From Vibrio mangrovi (GTDB lineage Bacteria; Pseudomonadota; Gammaproteobacteria; Enterobacterales; Vibrionaceae): 64,000 bases of DNA. Made by a program: the position numbers and the translations under genes. Numbering within the stretch: the stretch's first letter is position 1; each line of letters begins with the position of its first letter. The notes under the pieces are model-generated. The model saw only the letters and a program-made list of their open reading frames with translations. It made no database searches and had not been told where the DNA came from. Location of the stretch: NCBI RefSeq assembly GCF_024346955.1, contig NZ_AP024883.1, forward strand, positions 930,001 to 994,000, in the 5' to 3' direction. This document shows, piece after piece, positions 35,862-45,309 of the stretch.

Positions 35862-38800
35862 ATGTCTGACCCTAAATTTATCCATCTCAGAATTCATAGT
35901 GACTTTTCTATGGTTGATGGCCTCTCGAAAGTACCTCCTTTGGTGAAGAAGGTTGCCGAGATGGGAATGCCGGCGATGGCGTTAACCGACTTTACCAACT
36001 TGTGCGGATTGGTGAAGTTTTACAGTACGGCTCATAATTGCGGGGTGAAGCCGATTATCGGTGCTGATTTCGCTATGCGCTCGGAAGAGTTTGGTGATGA
36101 ACTGACCCGCCTTACTTTACTGGCTGCCGATAATGTTGGTTATAACAATCTGACTTTACTCATTTCTCGGGCTTATCTCCGGGGACATATTCAGCACCGG
36201 CCTGTGATTGACAGGGAATGGCTGGAAGAACATGCAGCAGGCCTGATCGTCCTGTCTGGCGGAAAAAACGGTGATATCGGACAAGCCTTGCTGAAAGGGA
36301 ACCAGAAACTGGTTGAGCAATGCGTGCATTTTTATCAGACAAACTTTCCTGATCGTTTTTATCTTGAGCTGACCCGCACAGGGCGACTGGACGAAGAAAC
36401 CTATTTGCACTTTGCCGTTGAGTTGGCGGAAAAAAGTGGTTTGCCTGTGGTGGCAACAAACGATGTTGTACTCCTGAGCCGGGATTTATTTGAAGCGCAC
36501 GAAATACGGGTTGCAATTCATGATGGCTATACAATGGACGATCCGCGCAGACCGAAACACTACAGTGAGCAGCAATATCTTCGTAGTGAAGGTGAGATGT
36601 GCGAGCTCTTTCAGGATATTCCTGAAGCGCTGGAGAATACGGTAGAAATAGCCAAACGCTGTAATGTAACTGTTCGGCTGGGAGAGTATTTTCTACCAAA
36701 TTTCCCGACTGAAGGGATGAATATCGATGACTTTTTAGTGAAAAAGTCCCAGGAAGGTCTGGAAGAACGTCTGGAATTCCTGTTTCCTGATCCGGAAGTC
36801 AGACAGCAAAAGCGTCCTGAATACGACGAGCGCTTGCAGATTGAACTGGACGTGATCAACCAGATGGGATTCCCCGGTTACTTCCTGATCGTAATGGAGT
36901 TCATTCAGTGGTCGAAGGATAATGATATTCCTGTTGGTCCCGGCAGGGGTTCCGGTGCCGGGTCGCTGGTCGCTTATGCGCTGAAAATTACGGATCTGGA
37001 TCCGTTGGAATATGATCTGCTGTTCGAACGTTTCCTGAACCCGGAGCGGATATCGATGCCCGATTTTGACGTCGATTTTTGTATGGATAAGCGGGACCGG
37101 GTCATTGACCACGTTGCTGAAATGTATGGCAGGGATGCGGTTTCTCAGATTATCACCTTTGGTACGATGGCTGCCAAAGCGGTTATTCGCGATGTGGGGC
37201 GGGTTTTAGGACATCCGTTTGGGTTTGTTGATCGAATTTCTAAACTCGTCCCTCCTGATCCGGGAATGACGCTGGAGAAAGCATTTAAAGCAGAACCGGC
37301 TTTGCAGGATCTTTATGATTCCGACGAGGAAGTGAAAGAACTGATCGATAAATGCCGGATTCTGGAAGGATGCACCCGAAATGCCGGTAAACATGCCGGT
37401 GGTGTGGTTATTTCCCCGACAACGATCACTGATTTTGCCCCGATTTACTGCGATCCGGAAGGAAATTATCCGGTTACCCAGTTTGATAAGAACGATGTTG
37501 AAACTGCCGGGCTGGTGAAGTTTGACTTTCTGGGGTTAAGAACGCTTACCATTATTGACTGGGCGCTTGGCCTGATTAATCCGAGACTGGAGAAACTTGG
37601 TGAGCCTCCGGTTCGTATCGAAGCGATTCCTCTTGCTGATCCTCCATCATTCAAAAATCTGCAAAACTCTGAAACAACAGCGGTGTTCCAGCTGGAATCC
37701 CGTGGTATGAAGGAGCTGATTAAGCGGCTTCAACCCGACTGTTTCGAAGATATTATCGCTCTGGTAGCTCTGTTCCGCCCCGGCCCGCTACAGTCCGGCA
37801 TGGTTGACAACTTTATTGACCGGAAACACGGACGAGAGCCTATCTCTTATCCTGATGAAAAATGGCAACATGAGTCGCTCAAAGAGATTCTGGATCCGAC
37901 ATACGGCATCATCCTCTATCAGGAACAGGTCATGCAGATTGCTCAGGTGCTTGCCGGATATACGCTGGGCGGTGCCGACATGTTGCGTCGGGCGATGGGT
38001 AAGAAAAAACCGGAGGAAATGGCCAAGCAGCGGGCTGTATTCGAAGAAGGGGCGATAAATAACGGCGTTGATGGCGAACTTGCGATGAAAATCTTTGACT
38101 TGGTGGAGAAATTCGCCGGTTATGGATTTAACAAGTCGCATTCGGCAGCTTATGCGCTAGTATCATATCAGACGCTTTGGCTGAAAACGCATTATCCGGC
38201 GGAATTTATGGCGGCTGTAATGACCGCGGATATGGATAATACGGAAAAAGTTGTTGGTCTGGTTGATGAATGTATCCGGATGAACCTGAAAGTGTTACCT
38301 CCGGATATCAATTCGGGACTTTATCGGTTTAACGTCGATGATCAGGGTGCCATCGTTTATGGTATCGGTGCGATCAAAGGTGTTGGTGAGGGGCCGATTG
38401 ACGCGATTCTGGAAGCCAGGAACTCCGGAGGTCATTTCAAGGATCTATTTGATTTTTGTGCCCGGATTGATTTAAAACGCGTTAATAAACGTGTGATTGA
38501 AAAACTGATTTATGCCGGAGCGCTTGATCGTCTGGGGCCACATCGTGCAGCAATGATGGCTTCTCTCGATGATGCTGTTAAGGCGGCGAGCCAACACCGT
38601 CAGGCTGAGTCATTTGGTCAGACCGACATGTTTGGTGTGTTGACCGATGCACCTGAAGCGGTGGAACAGAGATATACACAAGCACCACCATGGCCGGAAA
38701 AAGTCTGGCTGGAAGGTGAGAGAGATACGCTGGGTCTTTATTTAACCGGGCATCCGGTGAATGCGTACATCAAGGAACTCAATCACTATACGGACTGTCG

Positions 38801-39341
38801 ATTAAAAGATGTGACGCCAACAAGACGCGATCAGTCACTAAAAGTCGCAGGATTGGTGATTGCTGCGCGGGTCATGACAACGAAGAGAGGAACCCGGATT
38901 GGTATCCTGACTCTGGACGACCGATCCGGCAGACTGGAAGCGATGTTGTTCTCCGATGCGCTGGAACAGTATGCAGAATTGCTTGAAAAAGATAAAATTT
39001 TGGTCCTAAACGGACAGGTCAGCTTTGATGACTTCAGTGGTGGCCTTAAAATGACTGTTCGCGAAGTGATGGATTTAGATTCAGCACGGGAAAAGTATGC
39101 AAAGAGTTTATCTTTATCGATGACTCAAGCACAAATTGATGAACCGTTTTTTGAGCGTTTCAGTCGGATTCTGGAACCTCACAGAGCCGGTAGTGTACCG
39201 ATTCACATATATTACCAACGGGTTGATGCCAGAGCGAAGTTGACCCTGGGGACAGAATGGCGAGTGACGCCGAACGATACACTACTGGATGAATTGAAAG
39301 AATTGCTTGGCCCCGGCCAGGTTGAACTCGAATTTAACTAA
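35862..39341 (+). CDS. dnaE: DNA polymerase III alpha subunit
   Basis: DnaE is the replicative polymerase subunit. ATG 35862 gives 1159 residues, close to the 1160 of E. coli; an upstream in-frame codon at 35832 is rejected. Domains in order: PHP domain (HLRIHSDFSMVDG near residue 7), polymerase palm with the catalytic carboxylates in MPDFDVDFCMDKRD near 399, FRPGPLQSGMVDNFI near 640, GFNKSHSAAYALVSYQT near 756, tandem helix-hairpin-helix, OB fold near 990-1080 and the C-terminal tail that binds tau. It precedes accA as in E. coli. Confidence 0.96.
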   Translation: MSDPKFIHLRIHSDFSMVDGLSKVPPLVKKVAEMGMPAMALTDFTNLCGLVKFYSTAHNCGVKPIIGADFAMRSEEFGDELTRLTLLAADNVGYNNLTLLISRAYLRGHIQHRPVIDREWLEEHAAGLIVLSGGKNGDIGQALLKGNQKLVEQCVHFYQTNFPDRFYLELTRTGRLDEETYLHFAVELAEKSGLPVVATNDVVLLSRDLFEAHEIRVAIHDGYTMDDPRRPKHYSEQQYLRSEGEMCELFQDIPEALENTVEIAKRCNVTVRLGEYFLPNFPTEGMNIDDFLVKKSQEGLEERLEFLFPDPEVRQQKRPEYDERLQIELDVINQMGFPGYFLIVMEFIQWSKDNDIPVGPGRGSGAGSLVAYALKITDLDPLEYDLLFERFLNPERISMPDFDVDFCMDKRDRVIDHVAEMYGRDAVSQIITFGTMAAKAVIRDVGRVLGHPFGFVDRISKLVPPDPGMTLEKAFKAEPALQDLYDSDEEVKELIDKCRILEGCTRNAGKHAGGVVISPTTITDFAPIYCDPEGNYPVTQFDKNDVETAGLVKFDFLGLRTLTIIDWALGLINPRLEKLGEPPVRIEAIPLADPPSFKNLQNSETTAVFQLESRGMKELIKRLQPDCFEDIIALVALFRPGPLQSGMVDNFIDRKHGREPISYPDEKWQHESLKEILDPTYGIILYQEQVMQIAQVLAGYTLGGADMLRRAMGKKKPEEMAKQRAVFEEGAINNGVDGELAMKIFDLVEKFAGYGFNKSHSAAYALVSYQTLWLKTHYPAEFMAAVMTADMDNTEKVVGLVDECIRMNLKVLPPDINSGLYRFNVDDQGAIVYGIGAIKGVGEGPIDAILEARNSGGHFKDLFDFCARIDLKRVNKRVIEKLIYAGALDRLGPHRAAMMASLDDAVKAASQHRQAESFGQTDMFGVLTDAPEAVEQRYTQAPPWPEKVWLEGERDTLGLYLTGHPVNAYIKELNHYTDCRLKDVTPTRRDQSLKVAGLVIAARVMTTKRGTRIGILTLDDRSGRLEAMLFSDALEQYAELLEKDKILVLNGQVSFDDFSGGLKMTVREVMDLDSAREKYAKSLSLSMTQAQIDEPFFERFSRILEPHRAGSVPIHIYYQRVDARAKLTLGTEWRVTPNDTLLDELKELLGPGQVELEFN

Positions 39342-39385
39342 ATTCAGCTGAAAATAGAGAAAGCTGAGTCAAAAAGGATCGGTAA

Positions 39386-40345
39386 ATGAGCCTGAATTTT
39401 CTAGAATTTGAAAAACCAATTGCAGAACTTGAAGCGAAAATCGAAGCGTTGCGAGATGTATCCCGTCATGGTGATAACACCTCGGTTGATCTGGATAAAG
39501 AGATTGAACAGTTAGAAAAGAAAAGTCTGGAACTGAAGAAAAAAATCTTTAGCGATTTAGGGGCATGGCAGGTTGCCCAGCTTGCCCGTCACCCTTTGCG
39601 CCCTTATACGCTGGATTATATCAAACATGTTTTTACTGATTTTGATGAACTGGCTGGCGATCGCGCTTATGCTGACGACAAAGCGATTGTTGGCGGTATG
39701 GCACGCCTTGACGGTCAGCCTGTGATGATTATCGGTCATCAGAAAGGTCGTGAAACCCGGGAGAAAGTGAAGCGTAATTTTGGGATGCCAAAACCGGAAG
39801 GTTACCGTAAGGCGTTACGTCTGATGAGAATGGCTGAGCGCTTTAATATGCCGATCATCACTTTTATCGATACTGCCGGCGCATATCCTGGGGTCGGTGC
39901 TGAAGAACGCGGACAATCTGAAGCGATTGCAACGAATCTGAAAGTGATGTCAGGTCTGAAGGTTCCGGTGATCTGTAATGTGATTGGAGAAGGTGGTTCC
40001 GGTGGTGCTCTGGCTATCGGTGTCGGTGATTATGTGAATATGTTGCAGTATTCAACTTACGCTGTTATTTCTCCTGAAGGGTGTGCGTCGATTCTGTGGC
40101 GTGATTCCGATAAAGCACCTCAGGCTGCCGAAGCGATGGGGTTAACGGCTCCACGGTTGAAAGAGCTGGGTCTGATTGATGAAGTCATTGAAGAACCTCT
40201 GGGTGGAGCTCATAGTCATCATCAGCAAATGGCACAGAGAATGAAAGCGACGCTACAACGTCAGCTTCAGGAACTACATAAATTTGATCAGGATGTTTTG
40301 TTGGATCGTCGTTTCCAGCGTTTGATGAGTTACGGTTATTGCTAA
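39386..40345 (+). CDS. accA: Acetyl-CoA carboxylase carboxyltransferase subunit alpha
   Basis: AccA, with AccD, transfers carboxyl from biotin to acetyl-CoA to give malonyl-CoA. The 319-residue protein has the normal length and starts with the family coiled segment FLEFEKPIAELEAKIEAL. Substrate motifs include FIDTAGAYPGVGAEERGQSE in part near residue 158 and GEGGSGGALAIGVGD near 203. A terminator follows. Confidence 0.96.
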   Translation: MSLNFLEFEKPIAELEAKIEALRDVSRHGDNTSVDLDKEIEQLEKKSLELKKKIFSDLGAWQVAQLARHPLRPYTLDYIKHVFTDFDELAGDRAYADDKAIVGGMARLDGQPVMIIGHQKGRETREKVKRNFGMPKPEGYRKALRLMRMAERFNMPIITFIDTAGAYPGVGAEERGQSEAIATNLKVMSGLKVPVICNVIGEGGSGGALAIGVGDYVNMLQYSTYAVISPEGCASILWRDSDKAPQAAEAMGLTAPRLKELGLIDEVIEEPLGGAHSHHQQMAQRMKATLQRQLQELHKFDQDVLLDRRFQRLMSYGYC

Positions 40346-40375
40346 ATAATATTGACTCTACTGGTTGATATCATG

Positions 40376-40407
40376 GGGAGATCTGCAGAGATCTCCCTTT
40401 CATTTTT
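40376..40407 (+). terminator. Intrinsic terminator after accA
   Basis: GGGAGATCT / AGATCTCCC, a perfect 9-base stem with a GCAG loop, followed by TTTCATTTTT. Confidence 0.85.
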
Positions 40408-40511
40408 GGTAACCTTTCATTTTTCATAATAATGCAGGTTTTCACAATGAAGTCCCCAAGGTAAACTGCAAGCCTCGTGTGATTTTCTGCAATATGATGT
40501 CTTAAAACGCT

Positions 40512-41861
40512 ATGTCGACGCTTTATAACAATTTCTCCCGGTTTATGGCTGCTAATGTGCAATCGGATTCCCGGTGTGTTTTAGCATTGAGCGGCGGTAT
40601 TGATTCCCGTGTGTTGCTCCATCTGTTTGCCCGCTATGTCCGGGAAAACGGATGTCCGGCGGTGGTCGTTCATGTTCACCATGGATTGAGTCCGTCTGCT
40701 GATCAATGGGTCGATCGCTGCCGGCAATGGTGTATTGAAGAAGCCCTGCCTTTTCAGGTGGAATATGTTGTTGTCGATAAAACGGGTGAAAGTCTGGAAG
40801 CGGCTGCCCGCCGGGTCAGATATCAGGCATTACAGCGCTATATCGGAGAAGGTGACCGGCTTTTAACCGGACAGCACCGTGATGATCAACTGGAAACTTT
40901 TCTGCTGGCATTAAAGCGGGGAAGCGGGCCGAAAGGATTATCCTGTATGGCAGAGTCAATGCCATTTGGCCGGGGCCGGTTATTACGTCCGTTACTGACA
41001 GTTTCCAGAGCAGACATTGAAGTGTATGCGACATCGTTTCAGTTAACGTGGGTTGAAGATGAGAGTAATCAGGATACCCGCTTTGACCGGAATTTTATCC
41101 GTCATGATGTTGTCCCATTGCTCGTATCCCGATGGCCTGATTTTCCGCAGGCAGTACAACGCAGTGCAGAATTATGTGCCAGTCAGGAAGCCTTGCTGAA
41201 TGAGTTACTTCAGGACCTTTATCTGGCAGCTTTACAAACTAACCACAGTTTATCTGTGCATCACCTGCTTACTTGTAGGGAATCTGCCCGGGCACAGATA
41301 TTGAGAATGTGGCTTCATCAGCTTGGGCATCCGATGCCAAGCCGGATACAACTATCTAATATTGATCATCAGGTTTTGCAGGCCAGAGCGGATGCGAATC
41401 CAAAATTGCGTTTCGGAGAGCATGAAATCCGTCGTTTTGACGGGTTTCTGTTCTGTATCCCTGTTTATCCTGATATCAGTGACTGGCAATGCCAGATAAA
41501 ATTAAATCAAAGTGTTGAACTTCCTGATGGTCTGGGCACACTAACATTAACGGAAACATCTTCAGATGCCGGTCTGAATAGACAATGTCTGGCTGAGCCT
41601 CTCCGGATTACTTTCAACCCTGAAGGGCTGATGGCATCCCCGTTAGGAAGGAAAGGGCGACATAAGTTGAAGAAACTGTTTCAGGAATACCGGATTCCTA
41701 GTTGGCAGCGGCGGCGAATTCCTATTCTGATGAGTGGAAAACATGTTGTAGCGGTCGCTAATTTGTTTGTTGATAAGCACTTTTCTGGTTCAGATTGTGA
41801 TCTGATTTGGGACACAATGGCTGAGTTCATGTCAGAATCCGGGCAAGAGCATCGTAAATGA
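40512..41861 (+). CDS. tilS: tRNA(Ile)-lysidine synthetase TilS
   Basis: TilS attaches lysine to C34 of the CAU anticodon of tRNA-Ile, switching its decoding to AUA. The 449-residue protein contains the PP-loop ATP-binding motif LSGGIDSRVLLH near residues 26-37, LTGQHRDDQLETFLLALKRG in part near 116, and a C-terminal substrate-specificity domain with PLGRKGRHKLKKLFQEY in part near 378. It lies downstream of accA, as in many gammaproteobacteria, and its stop is followed at once by a cytochrome c gene. Confidence 0.95.
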   Translation: MSTLYNNFSRFMAANVQSDSRCVLALSGGIDSRVLLHLFARYVRENGCPAVVVHVHHGLSPSADQWVDRCRQWCIEEALPFQVEYVVVDKTGESLEAAARRVRYQALQRYIGEGDRLLTGQHRDDQLETFLLALKRGSGPKGLSCMAESMPFGRGRLLRPLLTVSRADIEVYATSFQLTWVEDESNQDTRFDRNFIRHDVVPLLVSRWPDFPQAVQRSAELCASQEALLNELLQDLYLAALQTNHSLSVHHLLTCRESARAQILRMWLHQLGHPMPSRIQLSNIDHQVLQARADANPKLRFGEHEIRRFDGFLFCIPVYPDISDWQCQIKLNQSVELPDGLGTLTLTETSSDAGLNRQCLAEPLRITFNPEGLMASPLGRKGRHKLKKLFQEYRIPSWQRRRIPILMSGKHVVAVANLFVDKHFSGSDCDLIWDTMAEFMSESGQEHRK

Positions 41862-41868
41862 GGTGATG

Positions 41869-42183
41869 ATGAAAAAACGATTTTTACTGGGGTTGGTCAC
41901 CAGTCTGTTGTCATTATCGGTATTTGCCGGTGAAGGTGACATTGTCGCCGGAAAAAAGAAATCGATGATCTGTGCCGGTTGTCATGGTATTGATGGTATT
42001 GCGCAGGTTCCGGGTTTTCCTAGCTTGAGAGGGAAGAATGAGCAGTATTTCATCAATGCGATGAAAGCTTATCAGGCACAAAGAAGAACCGGAGGAAGTG
42101 CCGCGATGATGAGTGCTCAGGCCAATGCGCTGAGTGAGCAGGATATTAAGGATCTGGCAGCCTATTATGCCAATATGAAATAG
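41869..42183 (+). CDS. Class I cytochrome c (c553/c5 type), periplasmic
   Basis: A small periplasmic electron carrier. The mature protein follows a signal peptide (MKKRFLLGLVTSLLSLSVFA, cleavage near residue 20). One haem-binding motif CAGCHG is near residues 35-40; the distal Met ligand is probably in the MMSAQ segment near 80. ATG 41869 has AGG at proper spacing within the tilS stop region; GTG 41863 and ATG 41866 are in frame but too close to it. It was probably translated from the same transcript as tilS. Physiological partner unknown. Confidence 0.88.
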   Translation: MKKRFLLGLVTSLLSLSVFAGEGDIVAGKKKSMICAGCHGIDGIAQVPGFPSLRGKNEQYFINAMKAYQAQRRTGGSAAMMSAQANALSEQDIKDLAAYYANMK

Positions 42184-42297
42184 AAATTGCTCTAGTTGTT
42201 TCATATTGGCGTGATGATTGCTTACCATTTGGGGCTGTTGAATGTTTTTGTCTGGTAACCGATAATGCCAGCAACCAATAAAGTGTAAAGGATGAAC

Positions 42298-42636
42298 ATG
42301 AAAAAGATAGAAGCCATTATTAAACCATTTAAGCTCGATGATGTCCGTGAAGCTCTTGCTGATGTCGGGATCACCGGGATGACAGTTTCAGAAGTCAAAG
42401 GATTTGGTCGCCAGAAAGGTCATACTGAGCTATATCGCGGTGCTGAGTATATGGTGGATTTTTTGCCTAAAGTGAAACTGGAAATTGTCGTTTCCAGTGA
42501 TGTTGTCGATCAGTGTGTTGATGCGATTATTGAAACGGCACAAACAGGTAAAATCGGTGACGGTAAAATCTTTATCACAGAAGTTGAGCGAGTCATTCGA
42601 ATTCGTACCGGTGAAGAAGACGAAGATGCGATTTAA
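42298..42636 (+). CDS. glnB: Nitrogen regulatory protein PII
   Basis: GlnB is the trimeric PII signal protein, uridylylated by GlnD (also in this window), that reports nitrogen status to NtrB and glutamine synthetase adenylyltransferase. ATG 42298, behind AAAGGATG, gives the standard 112 residues; ATG 42292 overlaps the ribosome-binding site. The T-loop with the uridylylation site TELYRGAEY is at about residues 47-55 (Tyr51), and the signature KIGDGKIF near 85 binds ATP and 2-oxoglutarate. Confidence 0.96.
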   Translation: MKKIEAIIKPFKLDDVREALADVGITGMTVSEVKGFGRQKGHTELYRGAEYMVDFLPKVKLEIVVSSDVVDQCVDAIIETAQTGKIGDGKIFITEVERVIRIRTGEEDEDAI

Positions 42637-42640
42637 TGGA

Positions 42641-42664
42641 AGGGGCCAACCGGCTCCTTTTTTA
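42641..42664 (+). terminator. Intrinsic terminator after glnB
   Basis: AGGGGCC / GGCTCCT with one G-U pair, an AACC loop and a TTTTTT tail, 4 bases past the glnB stop. Confidence 0.75.
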
Positions 42665-42722
42665 TATACCGGTAATTTTATATCAGTCCTCCCATAATCC
42701 TCCATTTCCCGGAAAATTGACC

Positions 42723-43577
42723 ATGAAAAGAAAACTGGGGATAACACTCTTCATACTATTGCTACTTTCCGGATTGGGTGTCACCGTCGCTTTTGATGTG
42801 CCAGACTCTCCTCAATTAATGGCATTTCTGTCGTCTGAGCCATCAAGTTCTGCTCTCAGGGGGCACTGTTACCACAATGAAAAACAGATTGCCCCGATCG
42901 ATGTTCAGGGACAGTTGAATGTTCTGGTCTGGAATATCTACAAAGAAAATCGCCCCGACTGGAAATCGGCACTGACTCAATATAGTCAACACAAGCAACT
43001 GATTTTACTTCAGGAATCAAGTTTTGGCCCGGAGTTGCACCAGTGGCTGATACAGCAGAAGTTGTCCGCATTACAGGTTCATGCTTTTTCAGTCTTTGAA
43101 AAATCGGCTGGTGTGATGAACATATCCGGGCGAAAGCCTGTATCGGCCTGTGCTTACACGGCAGAAGAACCCTGGATTCGTTTACCTAAATCAGCTCTGG
43201 TTGCTTATTACATGCTGAGTCAGCATCAGACACTTGCTGTCGTGAATATACATGCGATCAATTTTTCACTTGGCATTGAAGCATTTCAAAAGCAGCTACA
43301 ACAGCTTGCTTCTGCTCTGTCATCTCATCAGGGGCCGATATTGTTTGCCGGTGATTTCAACAGCTGGAATGAATCAAGAATCCAGTTGATTCATCAGTTG
43401 ATGGCGTCTTTATCGATGCAGGAAGTCATTTACCCCAAAGATTTGCGTAAGCAGTTTCTTTCTCATCCGCTGGATCATGTTTATTATCGTGGCCTGATTT
43501 TGACTCAGGCCAGAGTGGAACAAACAACAGCTTCTGATCACAATCCTATACAGGTCTCTTTTGCTTTACCCGAATAG
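42723..43577 (+). CDS. yafD: Endonuclease/exonuclease/phosphatase family protein, YafD-like
   Basis: A 284-residue member of the EEP (DNase I-like) superfamily with an N-terminal membrane anchor or signal (residues 1-24). Fold motifs are in place: LNVLVWNIYKE near residue 63, ILLQES near 93, GDFNSWNESR near 215 and the final SDHNP near 274. ATG 42723 is chosen because the longer frame from 42636 runs through the glnB terminator. In E. coli, yafD lies in the same mltD-gloB-yafS-rnhA-dnaQ neighbourhood. Substrate unknown. Confidence 0.85.
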   Translation: MKRKLGITLFILLLLSGLGVTVAFDVPDSPQLMAFLSSEPSSSALRGHCYHNEKQIAPIDVQGQLNVLVWNIYKENRPDWKSALTQYSQHKQLILLQESSFGPELHQWLIQQKLSALQVHAFSVFEKSAGVMNISGRKPVSACAYTAEEPWIRLPKSALVAYYMLSQHQTLAVVNIHAINFSLGIEAFQKQLQQLASALSSHQGPILFAGDFNSWNESRIQLIHQLMASLSMQEVIYPKDLRKQFLSHPLDHVYYRGLILTQARVEQTTASDHNPIQVSFALPE

Positions 43578-43600
43578 GAGTTTATCGCAAGTTGACATTT

Positions 43601-43643
43601 ACCTAGTGATCTTCAAGAGGTAGTTTCAGCAAGATCACTGGGT
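43601..43643. repeat. Dispersed palindromic repeat, copy A
   Basis: 13-base arms (ACCTAGTGATCTT / AAGATCACTGGGT, one mismatch) around GTAGTTTCAGC. It lies between the convergent yafD and mltD genes. The same AGTTTCAGCAAGA core and TCACTGGGT end occur at 59466-59510. Confidence 0.6.
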
Positions 43644-43650
43644 TCAAAGG

Positions 43651-45234
43651 TCAGACGCTGACTTTCGTGACATCGACATATAATTTCAACTGCTGCCCCG
43701 GCTGGAGATATTCTCCCTTCAGCAGACTGTTCCATTTAACGATATCGGACGTTTTGAGTCTGAACTTACTGGCGATTCCACTCAGCGTATCACCGCTTCG
43801 GACCTTATAAAGTAAAGTCCGGATAATTGCACCATCACTGGCATCTTTCCAGACAACCAGTTTCCGGCCGACTCTGAGGGGATCTCTGGGGCTCATACCA
43901 TTCCATTTAGCCAGAGATGTATGAGACACATGGTAATCCTGTGCAATACTCCACAAGCTTTCCCCTGAGCTGACCTGATGGGTCATTTTGTATTGTCCAC
44001 GGACTCTGGACTGAATTTTCGCCAGTCGGTTACGCATACTCAGTGTATAGGCTTTTTCATCTTTGACTGATGTCGGGATCATTAAATACTGCCCGGCACG
44101 GATCAGCATTCCATCCAGATTATTTACGGTTTGGATCACTTTCATGGTCGTGTTGTATTTCTTGGCAATTTTGCCAAGTACATCTCCGGATTTGACCTGA
44201 TAACGAACCAGTTTGACGCCTTGTCCATCATCATCTTCGACAGACTGTTCAAATATCTCGACTTTGTTGACAGGAATTAATAGTTGATAAGGACCATTAG
44301 GTGATGTTGCCCATTGGTTGAAAGCCGGGTTATAACTCTGAAGTTCTCTGACACTGATGTTGGCATATTTCGCTGCCAGAGCCAGATCCAATTGTTTTTG
44401 AGGATTGACACGTGCCAGTACTGGTTGATTGTCAATCGGAGGTAGTTCAATGCCGTATTGTTGCTGATGGGCTATCACATCAGCCAGAGCCAGAAGCTTT
44501 GGTACATAGCTGCTGGTTTCCTTCGGGAGATCCAAAGAGAAAAAGTCTGTCGGAAGCCCTTTTCTCTTATTTTTTCTGATGGCAGATGACACACGTCCGC
44601 TGCCACTATTATATGCGGCAATGGCGTGATACCAGTTACCGTCAAATTTCTTATTCAGGTAGGTGAGATAATCCAGTGCAGCATCTGTTGCCGCATCAAC
44701 ATCTCTACGCCCGTCATACCAGAAATTCTGCTTCAATCCATACAGTTTTCCGGTTGAAGGTACAAACTGCCATAAACCGGCAGCTCTGCCATAGGAGTAG
44801 GCAAAAGCATCGAAAGAACTTTCCACGACCGGTAATAATGCCAGTTCCAGAGGTAAGTGGCGTTGTTCAATTTTCTCAGTAATCAGATAGAGAAACGGCG
44901 TCGCTCTTTGTGCGACAATCTCCAGATGACCGGGATGTCTGAGATACCAGGACCGATAACGGTTCACTGATTTCTCATTCGGAACCGTCAGGCGAAACTG
45001 CATACTGATTCGTTGCCACAGATCGGTTTGTTCCTGTGGCGTGGGTGTCTTCACTTGTTCTTTTTGTTTTGCTGCCGCTGTTTGAATAGAAGTTGACAGT
45101 GTTGCGGCAACTTTTTCTGTGTGTTCCGGACGTTGTGAGCGTTCTGGTTCAGAAGCCGTTGCCTGACCAAGCGGTTGGGTGGTTTGACATCCGGTGAACA
45201 GCAACAGGAACACCCAACAGACATATATTCTCAT
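43651..45234 (-). CDS. mltD: Membrane-bound lytic murein transglycosylase D
   Basis: MltD is an outer-membrane lipoprotein that cleaves peptidoglycan glycan strands to 1,6-anhydro ends. The 527-residue protein has a lipobox LFTGC (Cys16), an SLT family-1 transglycosylase domain at about 115-270 (catalytic Glu in LLPVVESSFDAFAYS; AAGLWQF and YNSGSGRV), and three C-terminal LysM repeats beginning near 345, 414 and 476. E. coli MltD has two LysM repeats; the third is common in Vibrio. It is divergent from yafS across gloB. Confidence 0.95.
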   Translation of the reverse strand: MRIYVCWVFLLLFTGCQTTQPLGQATASEPERSQRPEHTEKVAATLSTSIQTAAAKQKEQVKTPTPQEQTDLWQRISMQFRLTVPNEKSVNRYRSWYLRHPGHLEIVAQRATPFLYLITEKIEQRHLPLELALLPVVESSFDAFAYSYGRAAGLWQFVPSTGKLYGLKQNFWYDGRRDVDAATDAALDYLTYLNKKFDGNWYHAIAAYNSGSGRVSSAIRKNKRKGLPTDFFSLDLPKETSSYVPKLLALADVIAHQQQYGIELPPIDNQPVLARVNPQKQLDLALAAKYANISVRELQSYNPAFNQWATSPNGPYQLLIPVNKVEIFEQSVEDDDGQGVKLVRYQVKSGDVLGKIAKKYNTTMKVIQTVNNLDGMLIRAGQYLMIPTSVKDEKAYTLSMRNRLAKIQSRVRGQYKMTHQVSSGESLWSIAQDYHVSHTSLAKWNGMSPRDPLRVGRKLVVWKDASDGAIIRTLLYKVRSGDTLSGIASKFRLKTSDIVKWNSLLKGEYLQPGQQLKLYVDVTKVSV

Positions 45235-45309
45235 AGATTAATAACAGCCCTTTTTCCGACGGCCCGTGATGATACTTGTCTCAGGATAGCGATGACAAGA
45301 GCGGAAACG

